From Xenopus tropicalis (taxonomy: Eukaryota > Chordata > Amphibia > Anura > Pipidae), in assembly GCF_000004195.4 (NCBI RefSeq), contig NC_030684.2, positions 70,601,392-70,665,391 of the forward strand: DNA of 64,000 nucleotides. The letters run 5' to 3'. The stretch's first letter is position 1, and every line of letters begins with the position of its first letter. A program made the translations under genes and the position numbers. Of this stretch, positions 45,789 through 57,864 are shown piece after piece. The notes under the pieces are model-generated. The model saw only the letters and a list, made by a program, of their open reading frames with translations, was not told the origin of the DNA and did no database searches.

Positions 45789-48470
45789 TTAACCCTTTCA
45801 CTGCCAGCCGTTTTGGTCAAAGCGGAACTTCTACTGCTAGACAGTTTTTGAACATTTTGCACTGTTTCACTTTAGGGGCCTTTCCTCGTGGGGGACTTTT
45901 AGTTTACCCAGGAAAACAATATATTGTTTTTTTCAGGACAACCTAAGCTTTCAAAATATGGTAGAGTTTTGGTGTAATTCCAATGCTGTTACAAGATATA
46001 GGCTTCTAAATGTCTAATTTTTATTTTTTTTTTAAAAAAATCACATTTTCCATAATATAAACACACATACCAGAAACAAAAATGATTTTATACACAAAAA
46101 TACAACTGATTTGGAAAGTCCCATGTCTCCTGAACGTGCCAATACCAAATATATATAGTTTTATGGAGATTTCTCACTTGTATAGGTCAAAAACTCCCAG
46201 CAGTACACTACCAAATTTCCAAAGCACTGCTCCAGAAAGCTGCATACTTTAGATTTCAAGGCCGAAAATTCTACTAACAAAAGGTTTATGCCAGAAAATT
46301 ACACATTTCTAGAAAGAAAAGATTCTGGGGAATCCAGAATAAGCTCAACTGTCTGTCTACTCCAAACTATCAAGTCGCAATGCTTTCCTAAAGTTATTGG
46401 TTTTTATCAAAATTTGTGAAATTTAAAAAAAAAAAATCACTTCAAAGCTTCCAGTCTATAGTATCTTATCTTCTATAGGTCATAAAGTAACCAAATAAAA
46501 CACCCTAAGTATGAAGGTCAGGGGTCCACTGAACAGTTTGATGCCCAATATGTATAGGTTTATCTAAGTATGTGGCATGTAGGGGCCCCAATGTGAACAT
46601 ACCCCCATATGATCTGTCATTTCAGCTCCTGCAAAATCAAAACATTTACATCATTATATGTGGAATAAAGCTAGTATAAAGTATGCTCACCCCAGAATTC
46701 CATATATTTTTGGAAAGTACACATTCTCCCAAATCTAAAATGGGTACCCATGTCCTTCTTCTCCAAAGTACCAAGCCGCACAGCTTTTTTAAATGTTGCA
46801 ATTTTGATGACATTTCCAAAAATCCCCTCAAAGCTTCCACTTTGCAGGATCTTATCTCTCGCATAGTATTAGGTACCAAGATAAAAAATTTGAACACCAG
46901 GGGTCCACTGAACAGTTTGATGCCCAATATGTATAGGTTTACCCAAATATGTGGCATGTAGGGGCCCCAATGGGAACATACCCCCATATGATCTGTCGTT
47001 TCAGCTCCTGCAAAATCAATACATTTACATCCTTTATGTGGGATAATGGTACAAAAAAGTACACTCACCCCAGAAAGCCATATATTTTTGGAAAGTACAC
47101 ATTCCCCTGAATCTATAATGGGTACACATTTCTTTTTACTCCAAAGTACCAAGCCGTAAAGCTTTCCTGTTTTCCAATTTTTATGACATTTCAGAAAATC
47201 GCCTAAAAATGTTGCAATTTGACACGTTTATCTCACACAATTTCTTGCATACAAAGGCAAATCACCCCAAATAGAAACACCTAAGGTCTACTGAACAGTT
47301 TGATGCCCAATATGCAAAGATATACCAAAGTCTGTGGTATGTACTAACCCCAAAATGAAAATAGCGCATAAGGATTTCTTGCCGGCCACTCTGCTTTTGC
47401 ATACAGAGCCCCCTGACAGCGTATTAAGTGCCGTAACACCCCCTAACTATACAGAAAAACCCAGAAAACCATATCGTTTTGGAAAGCACACATTCTGACA
47501 AATCCAACATCGGTAAAAAATCCTTTCTATACCAAAGTACCAATCTGCAGAGCTTTCCTAAAGTTAGTGGTTTTTATGACATTTCAGAAAATTGCCTAAA
47601 AATTTTGCAATTCGCTGCATTTCTCTCACACAATTTCTTGCATACAAAGGCAACTCACCCCAAATAGGAACACCAGAGGTCTACTGAACAGTTTGATGCC
47701 CAATATGCATAGATATACCAAAGTCTGTGGTATGTACTGACCCCAAAATAAAAATAGCGCATATGGATTTCTCGCCTGCCAACTCAGCTTTTGCACAGAG
47801 CCCCCTGACAGTGTATTATGTGCCGTAACACCCCCTAACTATACAGCGACCCCCAGAAATTTTTGGAAAGTACACATTCTGATGAATTCAAAATAGGTAA
47901 AGTTATTTTTCTACACCAACGTTACACATGGCAAAGCTATGATAAAAACAGATCAGGAATACTAATACAGGGACAAAAATGCAATAAAACAACAAAAATT
48001 GTGCAAATTAGTGAAACAACAAAATAAGTCACAAGACAGTGTAATTAGTGGTCAGAATATCTGATCCAATAGTCACGCTGTCAAAATATACAGTTTTTAG
48101 GGAAAATAAATTAAAAACAAAGTAGTGTATACATGTGTAAAAGTTGTGTGACAGTGTGTAAGTGTGTATATTAGTGTATATAAGTGTGCAAAATGAAAAA
48201 AAAAAACTGCTAAATTGTGTGCTGTAAGTTTTGTGTAAATGTATGTAAGTGTGTGTGTGTATAAGTGCAAAAAAAACCCCACCTTACCTGTTCTGAAGCA
48301 GGGATCGCAGTCCTGATCCTCCTGCTGCAGTCTTCTTCTGTGGGCTGCGCTTGGGGGGGAAACAGGAAGGAGGAAGTGAAGACCAAGCAGCAGACGCGAT
48401 GTGATCTGCTGCTTTGGGGTCGGCCCTGCGACGCAACAGCCCCCCTGGGGCTGTTTTATTGTTACAGAGA
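45789..48470. repeat. Large TTAA-starting repeat with tandem units
   Basis: Begins TTAACCCTTTCACTGCCAGC, with TTAA and CCCTTT as in piggyBac-type ends. The centre holds about four head-to-tail units: CTGAACAGTTTGATGCCCAA recurs at 46529, 46908, 47291 and 47684 (spacing 379, 383, 393 bp). The right part has TG-rich low-complexity DNA (48110-48260). The right end is not certain; a partial CAGGTATGGGA copy follows at 48465-48556. Open frames inside, such as 46646-47152 on the minus strand, lack recognisable domains. Confidence 0.55.
46500..47900. repeat. Tandem units of about 380-393 bp
   Basis: Shared words per unit include GGAAAGTACACATTCT, CTCCAAAGTACCAAGC and GCATGTAGGGGCCCCAATG. Units 1-2 and units 3-4 are more alike within each pair than between pairs, suggesting two rounds of duplication. 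Confidence 0.7.
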
Positions 48471-48561
48471 AAAAGGAAATGCTTTTTAAAAATTTTAATT
48501 ATTTTTATATAGTGGGCTTTCTGGATAACAGGTTTTCTGCATAAGGGATCCCATACACATA

Positions 48562-48985
48562 GGGGCACATTTACTAATCCACGAACGTCCGAAAAGCGTC
48601 CGAATGCGTTTTTTTCGTAATGATCGGTATTTTGCGACTTTTTCGAGCACTCAATACGAAAGAGTCGCTACAATTCGCGAAAGTCGTAATGGCTATGAAA
48701 AAGTCGCGACAATTCACGAAAGTAATAATGGCTATGAAAAAGTCGCGACAATTCACGAAATTTGTAATGGCTATGAAAAAGTCGCGACAATTCACGAAAG
48801 TCATAATGGCTATGAAAAAGTCGCGACAATTCACGAAATTTGTAATGGCTATGAAAAAGTCACGACAATTCGCGCAAGTCGTAACAGCTACGAAAAAGTC
48901 GCAAAAAATACGAAAAAGTCGCAAAATGTTCGTTTTCCAATCCGAATTTTTCCCATTCGGATTCGTGGATTAGTAAATCAGCCCC
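48562..48985. repeat. Inverted-ended element with 39-bp tandem array
   Basis: Ends GGGGCACATTTACTAATCC and GGATTAGTAAATCAGCCCC, flanked by ATA on both sides. The ends relate it to 12115-12551. The centre (48660-48890) is an array of about six 39-bp units (GGCTATGAAAAAGTCGCGAC then AATTCACGAAAGTAATAAT). A 13-codon period keeps frames open on both strands, explaining the MKKSRQFTK repeat frames; these are not genes. Confidence 0.8.
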
Positions 48986-50489
48986 ATAGTATGTAAAATA
49001 TGAAAACTATATTAATTGCAATGTATGTGTAATTTAACATTCTGTAAAAATGCTTATCCTAAATGAAGATATTACCTTTAGTCATAAAATGCATGTTTAA
49101 GAGTTTAAGGCTTATGTTGCACAGTGCATTTTCTTTCCAGTGGAGAATAGGTTATTATGTCCTGCAGCCTTCCCATATGTGAAGTTACAGGAATGAATGA
49201 GATCTGCCTGTCACTGCACACACTGGTGGGTTTTAGTAGATGTCAAGTCCACTGTGTGGCAGTGAAAGGTGGTTTTAATTGATTCCTGGTATTACACATA
49301 CAGGACAGACCAGCCTTTTCTCTGGAGAAAAGAAGCTAAGTGACATACGATTTAGGTGAAAACTTTTGTTTAGGTGTCACTGAAGTACAACAACAAAGGT
49401 AATGCTACTTATGTAACGAGAACGTAGACCTCATCCTTGAACGGATTTAAAGAAAATTCTATATTCTGGTAAAAACACATTTAAAGCAGCAACTACGTTG
49501 CCTCTAATAGGAAACAAATTAAAGATGTATATACAAACATTTTATAAGATTTATTAGTAAAGCCACAGAGGGAAACCACAGCTGCCTTTGGAAACAACAT
49601 GATTCCGCTCGCGAGACCAGATTAGCTACTATTGCCGCTTTGTGGTGGAACAGGAAGTGAGGTCATAGAATAACTCTGATGCTGGTTCAGTGGAAAAGAA
49701 ACTAAATTCAGTGATGTACATAAAGATAACAATGTTTGCAACTTTTTGATATGTTCGGGATAATTCATGTTATTTTGGAATGGACTAAAACAAATTAAAT
49801 TATTATACTGCTGGACCATTAAAGTAGAAGGAAAAGTAAAAACTAAGTAAGCTTTATCATAAAGGTATATGCAAATACAGCCATAAGCACTCACAGAAAT
49901 GCTGCACTAAGTCCTCTATCAAAAGAAACATGATTTTTTGTTTCCTTTTTTTGTAAACACCCCCCCTCCCTTAGGAATGTGTAATCTGAGCTATCGGTTT
50001 CTAGAGCTGCAGAAGGAAGCTATGAAGCCCAAGCTAAAATGGTAGCTGCTATCTTAAACAGAGGGTGCTTCTAGGGTTTTTTACTCAAGTATGATAAACT
50101 TATTCTGCCGAATAAGTATAGTGTTCTAGGTGGCACTAATGTGGCTAATCTATTGGCAGTGAAATGCCAAAATGACTTTCCTTCTCCTTTAAAGTATATA
50201 TAATGATGCCAGTTGTTTCTTATTTCTGTATGGTTAGTTTCCTATACAACTGATAATGTCATAATAAAAATTATATTATTATTATTTGAAGAATTAGAGC
50301 AGTCTTAGTCCAACAGAAATCTGTTGAGCTCCCTCAATTTCATCCTTTCCCAAACAGTATAGTACAACAGAAACAAAATCCTGTTTACATTTCAGACTTT
50401 CATAAAAAAAATATTTGTGACCTCTTCCAGAATTGTGTAACCTACACTTTAAATCTGAGGTACATTATAGTCATATTATAAGAATATTA
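48986..50489. other. Intergenic, one T2-like edge
   Basis: A TTTCCTTCTCCTTTAAAG edge near 50178-50195 suggests a decayed T2-type element. No exon was recognised. Confidence 0.4.
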
Positions 50490-50756
50490 CAGGTATGGGA
50501 TCCCTTATCCGGAAACCCGTTATCCAGAAAGCTCCGAATTACGGAAAGCCTGTCTCCCATAGCCTCCATTTTAATCAAATAATTCAGATTTTTAAAAATG
50601 ATTCCCTTTTTCTCTGTAGTAATAATACAGTACCTTGTACTTGATCCCAACTAAATCCGTATTGGATGCAAAACAATCCTATTGGGTTTAATTACTGTTT
50701 TATTGATTTTTTTAAAAGACTTAACGTATGGAGATCCAAAATGGGTCCTATACCTG
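50490..50756 (+). repeat. CAGGTATGGGA element (TA-flanked), internally deleted
   Basis: From CAGGTATGGGATCCCTTATC to GGGTCCTATACCTG between TA dinucleotides. About 60 bp shorter than other copies, mainly near the 3' end. Confidence 0.8.
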
Positions 50757-52548
50757 TATTAGATTCCTGGCATTGTCCTTAATTACATGCCACAGACCTT
50801 TATGTATATCTCAATGACCTAAACAAACTGCCAACTTTAAAGTGGATGGAAAGATAAATAACTGAGATAGGTGCCAAGTTAATAGGCACCTATCAGCTAT
50901 GCTAAGTTGCTTACTCTGTTTGCTGAGTGCCACTATCTTCTTTCCTTCTCTCAGGTGTCCCCTAGTTCAGATCATGTTCAGCATAGAAATCTCAAAACAA
51001 TAAATTGTTTTGTTAATGTGCTCACGTATGTCCAACAGGGGATACCTGGAAGATTGAAAGGTTACAGCTCGCCAAACATTACCTGGTTACCAGCCCAGGG
51101 TAGTAGGTACGTGCCTAGAATAACTGGTGTGTGTCTGAAAACCAGCCTCCATCACTTCACAACGGAATAAGTTATGGGAGGGGTTACATTTAACTGTGAG
51201 CCTAAGTGGGGTGGGTAACTGGTTTCTGCAAGCAGGACAAACAGGACAGGTAGACTACCAGTATACACCCCACTCCCTTCCTCCTTTGTTGTAATCTAAT
51301 TATCTACCTCGCATGGACCAAACATGGAGCACCTTCAGTCTTCCAGTTGCCCTGTTAGCTCAAAAACAAAAAAACCCCAACATTTTGTTTGAATAAAATG
51401 GGCAAAAAGTAAGTTTATTACAAGACATTTTCATTGAGCTGATGTTGAACAAGGGGGTATACTGGCCCTTTAATGACCCACTCATGTTTGCTCACATAGT
51501 GTTTCCTGCTATTCTGTGAGCTCAAATTCTGCCTAAAGTCGTGTTTTATATGCAAGCTCTTGACAACAGGGCTCAGCTGCCTGGCCTTCTGATAATCACA
51601 GAGTGTTGTCACTGGAATGTATTGTGGGGACATTTGCCTAGCTGCTTTACATTTTGCCAGTACACAAAAGGCATAGATCAAAAATAGCTACAGTAGAATT
51701 TAAAACGTCCACAGGTGCTGTAGATTCTATGGTGGGGAGCACTAAATGGAATAAATTGTCCTGACAATCCTGGCAAATGACAGATCATTAGAAAAACAAG
51801 ACATTGGCGTGCTGCTAGTCACATAAACATGAAAGGCTAAGAAAGTAGGTTACAGAGCTTACAGGGAAAGGCAGAAGGGCTTATGAAAAGGGGGGTTATT
51901 AAACTAAAAGTTTTTCTTTAAGCCTGGGGTGTTGTGTGGGGGACTTGGTTACAATCGTCTATTCTTGCAGGGCCCCTGTGCAACACCATGTACTGTGCCA
52001 ATGCATATGTTATTTTATTTCTCTATGGTCCTTACCATAGAGAAATGTACCCTGTCCTTAAGAGAGGTCATTTTACGCTTCAGCTCAAGTGGTTCTTCCA
52101 CTTTCAATGAACATAGCAATAGAATCTGACCATCTAATCTACATGTATATTCTTTTTACAAGTATCAGCGATTGCCTATAATCACCTATCTACGTATATA
52201 ACATTTGTGCTGCTGTAACAGGGTGGGGTTTCAGGGCTATAAGAACAGGGAAGCAGATATACATACATAACATATGCCCCTAAATGCACACAAATTTGCA
52301 AGCCAGTCTTGGGAGACAGGAGCTATACCCCATTATAAGTTTCATACCATTACAGATGATTTTGTAGTTGGTTTTAGTAATTAGCTATATTTTCTGGAAC
52401 AAAACAGTTCTTTGGGTCAGCATGCTGCATGTCATCTGCAGGAAATATAATTTGGAATTTTAACTTGGAGTTGTGTTTCTATGGGGTGTGGTGGTGGCTG
52501 GCTGGTAACTAGCTTTGTTTTCTCTTATGAAAACGAGACCTACATTTT
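50757..52548. other. Intergenic, repeat arm near 51300
   Basis: Contains ACCAAACATGGAGCACCTTC at about 51317, an arm of the CCATGTTTG family. Frames at 50907-51170 and 51418-51681 are not recognised as genes. Confidence 0.4.
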
Positions 52549-52751
52549 GGGGCAGATTTATCAAACTGTGAGTTTAGAGTTTGAGATTAAATTAGATTTT
52601 TAGTATTTGTGTATTTATCAGTGGGTGAAAGTTAGAACGCTCTTAACTCATATCAAACTCATTTGATAAATATGCTTCTAAAAATCCCATAGAATTAGAA
52701 CATGGGTGAGTTTTTATGTATTGAGCTTTAACACTTTGATAAATCTGCCCC
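52549..52751. repeat. Miniature inverted-repeat element
   Basis: GGGGCAGATTTATCAAACTG at the left and CTTTGATAAATCTGCCCC at the right, 203 bp apart. An internal CATATCAAACTCATTTGATA palindrome is present. Target duplication is unclear (TTT/TTG flanks). Confidence 0.7.
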
Positions 52752-55039
52752 TTGTAGTAGAGCTGGATTGTGTCAACCTCTAAACTAGGTCTCTTGGGTG
52801 TTCTTACAGCATTTTGCTTTATGCACAAAACTGCAACCCACATCTGCTTTATAGCAAACATATTCAAATAATATCTGAAAAGTCAATATAATAAGTTTTT
52901 ACAGAATCAATGTATTTTCCCTACATTTGCTTTTCTCACCCTGGATATACACTTTCAGAGGTATGCTATTAGCAAGACAAGAATTTAGAATAAGCTTGAG
53001 TTGTAAAAAAAAATATAGAAATACAAGTAGTAGGAAGTATCACACATGACCCACATGACAATTATTTGGTGCACAGAATCTCCATCAGTTTTGGAAGTAA
53101 AAGTAGTGTCTATAGGATTAAACAAGAGGGGAAATGTTACAATTAAAAGCTTAGTAAATAAAGCAAGCAGATATACTAAACCCATAAAATGGGAAAAAAA
53201 GTTCAATAACAGACCACTATATTGAAAGGAAATCAGAGTGTGGGAATACGGGGATTCATATTAATTTAACTATAAAAAGAACTGAGGTCAAAATCCCATC
53301 ATATTATATGGTGGGATAACAAGTTGACTTAATTAGGTCAGCCAAGAAACCAGCTCCACCTACTAAGCTTTTTGCATTATGAGGCGCAATACTGAATTGT
53401 GATTGTATGCAAAAGCATCTATGTATATATGTACGTACAGAGATGTACTAATGTCATATGCTGTTATAGGGCAAACGGCAGGAGAGCTCCTGCAGCAAGT
53501 TGACTGACTGGAAGTGACTGAGTTGTTGCCAGTAGGGACCAAGATTGCCTTTATTAGTCACTGCCATAGCATTTCTAGAGCAGGATGCTTACTTGTTTCT
53601 GTATTGCTTTTTCTTTGGTTTTTTTTTTTAGTAAATAAGATTCATAAACATTTTTGTTTTCAAATCAGAGGCGAATATGTATATTATTTCCTGTTCCATG
53701 CCACATAAAGTTGATTCTGGATAAAGTATCAAGTCTTTAGGTTAATGCCAGCACCCTTAAAACTGCCTTTGAGCTTTGCCGATGGAAATTGCAAAAGTAA
53801 GATGCAGTGCAAATTGTAAACATTTGACCTAAAAGAGCATATCCATAGAGATCAGGTGTAACCACAGTAGGAATACAGAATTTTCTTAGGCACAATCCAA
53901 CAAACCCTTTGCTTCAGTAACATAAAGCTACAGTGTATCAAAGCTGTACTCTGCTCTGTTATCCTATACAAACTGAAGCAGTAATATATTTTGTGTTTGC
54001 CAAAAATTCACTGCTGAGTAGCTTGTGTGCCGAATGCCACAATGTTATTGGTCAGACAGACAGGCAGGGCTCTACACCCAGTGTTTCCAGGCAAATGGAT
54101 AGTATAAGCAAGCTCTGTGAAAAACCATGTATATATATTTATTTTTTGTTATCCTTTACTACACATGGAACGGATTTTGAAAACAGCCCAGTGTAACCAT
54201 AGCCTCAATAGTTGTTCAACTCCTCCCTGATAAAAGTATGTACCATTTGATTGTACCCTATGGAATGCTAAAATCTGTTTCAAAATCGGATTCATTTACA
54301 GACCATTTGATTTCTTTCAGGATGAGCCCTGAAAAGACTTATTGCTTTCTGTGCCCCAATGAATATTTGGTAACATGAAATAACCACAGATGGAGGCCTT
54401 AGAAATGCAGAACCATTGCACACAATAACCTCCTCTGGGTTGCAAGGATAGTGCCTGACATGTTCTGTTGCATTCTGTCATACATACTTTGTGTCCCATA
54501 AATAACACATTCACCAACAGGCAAACTTCCATTTGTATATATGAAGTAATACAAAAACCCAGAGTTCTCAATCAGATCTTATCCAGTGGATTCCCTGTGA
54601 TGGTTCAGCTAGTGGCACTCCAAGGATCCTCTTTCCATGTAATGCTTTAAAACCCACATCATCATCACTCCCTACCTATAATCAAGTACCAGGATATGGG
54701 CCCCACAGAGCTACACTGGCGGATAATTCCTACTGACCACCATGCATCAGTGTAACATGAATTGTGTTGGAGTTTAGTTCACATTAAAATAGCTACAGGT
54801 ACTACTTTACAGCTGTAAATGCGTTGATAAATTTACCCCCAACATTTTGTTGTTCTGTTTTCCAACAGAAATTTGGGGAAATAAGGTATCACCCAGATGT
54901 AAAATATCAAATCTGAAAATTATTTCATTCTCTATATATCACAAGTGTGTATTTTAGAATCTGCCTCAAATTAATTTTACTAAAAAAATAATACCAAAAA
55001 CTAAAAAAACTCCCAATAATGAACCTGGCTTTTCACAAG
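52752..55039. other. Intergenic, nothing recognised
   Basis: AT-rich. No gene, RNA or element with clear ends found. Confidence 0.4.
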
Positions 55040-55570
55040 TAGGAATACACAAAACAAGCTGCTTTAATTTCTACTGGGTACAGGCGCTGCGGCAAGATAT
55101 CTAATCCAGAACCCCCTCCCCTGTGGTTTAGCCTGCAGAAGCGTTGTGCAAATGATGTGCAACACCAGCTGCGGTGCGGCAGTATAGACATCCCACAGCG
55201 CGCTAAGACGTCAAACAGTAAACTAAGCCACCACATATGCCCTCACAAAAGACAAAATCCAAGTATCCAATTAACATCGGCCCCACGTTCCAGCACGTAG
55301 CTACACTAGAATCTACACCTCGTTCCCAGGTTCCCGTAATGGCGGCAGTAGTACAGTATTTTCTGCGATCATAAAAATGTTCCCGCCTTCTCTCGCCAGT
55401 CTCCACCCCGCCAGACAGATCAAACCCCTACCCTTGTTTCAAGTTGCTAGGATACGTAAACAAAGCCAAGCGGAACGTGGTGACGCTGAATTTAACGCTG
55501 TATCCCTGACAACCAGAGAAGTGTTTACTTTAGGCCTGGGAACACGTGGGAGCCTAAAAGCGATGAAAAT
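55040..55570. promoter_or_regulatory. Orphan CpG-rich patch, possible promoter
   Basis: About 20 CpG dinucleotides in 500 bp within an otherwise CpG-poor region, including GCGCGC, CCACGTTCCAGCACGTAG and AAGCGGAACGTGGTGACGC. ATGGCGGCAG at 55339 is a YY1-like context, and GTTGCTAGGATAC at 55443-55455 resembles an RFX X-box with one off-consensus base. Frames here (55203-55406 minus, 55377-55580 plus) match nothing I know. Strand and transcript are undetermined. Confidence 0.35.
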
Positions 55571-55769
55571 AACACTATAACAATAAGAAAACAACCCAAA
55601 AATCTATGAACAGTGACAATAAAATCATTGAAATATCTCAATAAAAGCTTAATGTATATATTTAACATAGTATAATTAACATTGATAGGTAAAATGAAGA
55701 ACATTGCAAGAGAATATAGGGTTGGCACCTTTTCTGGATAAAAATACCTTCCTGTCTAGGTTATCTTTC

Positions 55770-56360
55770 TTCCCATAGCATTGCAGCTGGATGTCATGTT
55801 CATCTGCCACTACAGAAAAGGGCAGGTCAGGTGACAACCATCATTTAAGTAACCAGTAATTACTGCAGTTTCACGATACTAAACATTAATGTCATGTGTA
55901 AATCCCTTAGCAGAAACAGCAGCCATCTAAAGTAAACCTCTTACTACAGAACAAAACAGGATTTAAAATAAAACAAAGCCACAACAAAATCAGTTCATTA
56001 CAGTATACACAGTTCTCCAGTACTGAAGTACTGGGGACACTGGTAAACAAAGCTACTATCCCTCATTTTTCCACAGTTAGCATTGCACCTAGTTGTCATG
56101 TTTATCGGCCATCTTAAGTAACTAGTAATTACTGCAACATCAGTGTGTAAATCTCTTAGCAGAAACAGAAGGAAACTAAAGTAAAACTTCTGACTACATA
56201 ACAATGCAGGTTTTCAAACAAAGCAAAGCCACATCATATACATTTCATTGTATACACAGTTATCCAGTACTGGAGAAATGGGGAAACACAAGTAAAAACA
56301 AAACTATCATATCTCATTCTTGCACAATTAGCATTCACATAATTTATAAGGGAATTTGCA
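55770..56360. repeat. Local tandem duplication, about 250-300-bp unit
   Basis: Words recur in order: GTCATGTTCATCTGCCAC / GTCATGTTTATCGGCCAT (55793, 56094), AGTAACCAGTAATTACTGCA (about 55849, 56116), CAGTTCTCCAGTACTG / CAGTTATCCAGTACTG (about 56010, 56257). Spacing shrinks from 301 to 247 bp through indels. About two copies plus a partial third start. Confidence 0.75.
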
Positions 56361-57558
56361 CCATTACTAAGTAGGCCGAATACACACAGATGTTTCCAGT
56401 ATTGGACTGGAGGAGACGGGGCTCACCAGAAATCTGAACTATGGGCTCACTACTCCTGAACACTGCTCAACTGCCATTTCCTCCAGCGACGGCACAGTCT
56501 ATTTCTCAGGCACAATGCCCAAAGCCTCCACCTCCCCCCTTGTTCTGCACCAAACAACCTGTCAATGTGCCAAGTCTAGTGGGGTCCAACAGGACCGGGG
56601 GTCCACTGGGGCCAGTCTGACCCTGCATTTCCCTATGGCAGATTACTCTGCCACTGGAATGGAGGATGAAACAAAGCCCATTCTTCCAGATGGCAATGTG
56701 TTTCACCTACATCGTCATTTGTATGCACCTGAATAAGTACAATCTGACCCAGAAGAATGGGCTGCATTTCATTCTGTTTTACCCTGTGCTGGAATGCAGG
56801 AGAGATCCACTGCAGGGAAACACAAGACGAAATGCTCATGTGAAAGGACCCTAAAGGAAGAAATGAGACAGATATGTTATACATATAGTTTGACTGGAAA
56901 AAAGGATGCAGTTAAGTAAATGCACATGAAAAGGGAGTCTTTCACCGATATGCCCAACTCAAGTCAACAATCAGATTACAGTTGCTGCTAATGTAGGCTG
57001 TAGATGTAGTCAAACCTGTCTGATTGAAATCTGCCCAATTTTAGACAGATAATATTTGGACAGGCCAGAGTCAGCAGGTTTTATCAGCGCATGTATGGCC
57101 ACCTTTATTGCATAGTTCCTGATGGCAGCTTGATTTAATTTTACTGGTTTTAGCTTAACCTTTTTACGTTTGCATTTTTCAAATATTAACCCAATTATGC
57201 ATTTATGTATACTTATACAGCAAATAGCAGAAACTCTAATTAAAAAGACAGTCTATGAATTGTATATGTACTTTTTGTATTAGCTTAACCTTAGGGTTGC
57301 TTACTCTCAATTAAGCCAAAACCATGGTATCAACAGTCTAAAAATGCAAATACATCAGAAACTGCCAAGAAAATTATTGTAAACTGAAAAAAGCCAAGAA
57401 AAACACCTATATATTATATATATATAATATAAATTGTTTTTGTTTATATACAAGCATGTTTAGGCCTGGGCTGGGATTCAAAATAGGCCCCCGCATTTCA
57501 AGTAAACAGAGGCCCAAACAGCCCCCCCATCATCCCATTAAATAGTAACTGTCTATGG
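56361..57558. other. Intergenic with repeat fragments
   Basis: A TTGGACTGGAGGAGACGGGG-type hAT-like fragment from about 56402 and a GGTGGCC-family right end (CATGTATGGCCACC) near 57090-57106. AT-rich palindrome TATATATTATATATATATAA at about 57407. No gene recognised. Confidence 0.45.
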
Positions 57559-57864
57559 CAGTGATCCCCAACCAGTGGCTCGGGGGCAACATGTTGCTCC
57601 CCAACCCCTTGGATGTTGCTCTCAGTGCCCCCAAACCAGGTAGTTATTTTTGAATTCCTGACTTAGTGGCGAATTTTAGTTGAATAAAAATTATTTACTA
57701 CCAAATAAAGCCTCCTGTAAGCTGATAGGGTGCACAGAGGCTGCCTAATAGCCAATCTTAGCCCTTCTTAGATACCTCCATGAACTATTATGATGCTTGT
57801 GTTGCTCTCCAAGTCTTTTTACATTTGGCTGTGGCTCACAAGTAAGAAAGGTTGGGGACCCCTG
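57559..57864. mobile_element. hAT-type miniature element, 8-bp duplication
   Basis: 306 bp from CAGTGATCCCCAACC to GGTTGGGGACCCCTG, flanked by identical GTCTATGG (57551-57558 and 57865-57872). No coding capacity. A young, clean insertion. Confidence 0.94.

Noticed and set aside
46646..47152. 168-codon minus-strand frame
   Set aside because: Spans two copies of a 380-bp tandem unit; the apparent internal protein repeat reflects DNA duplication, with no recognisable domain.
48574..48996. Lys-rich repeat protein frames (about 90-130 codons)
   Set aside because: 39-bp tandem array in an inverted-ended element; both strands open, no conservation cue.
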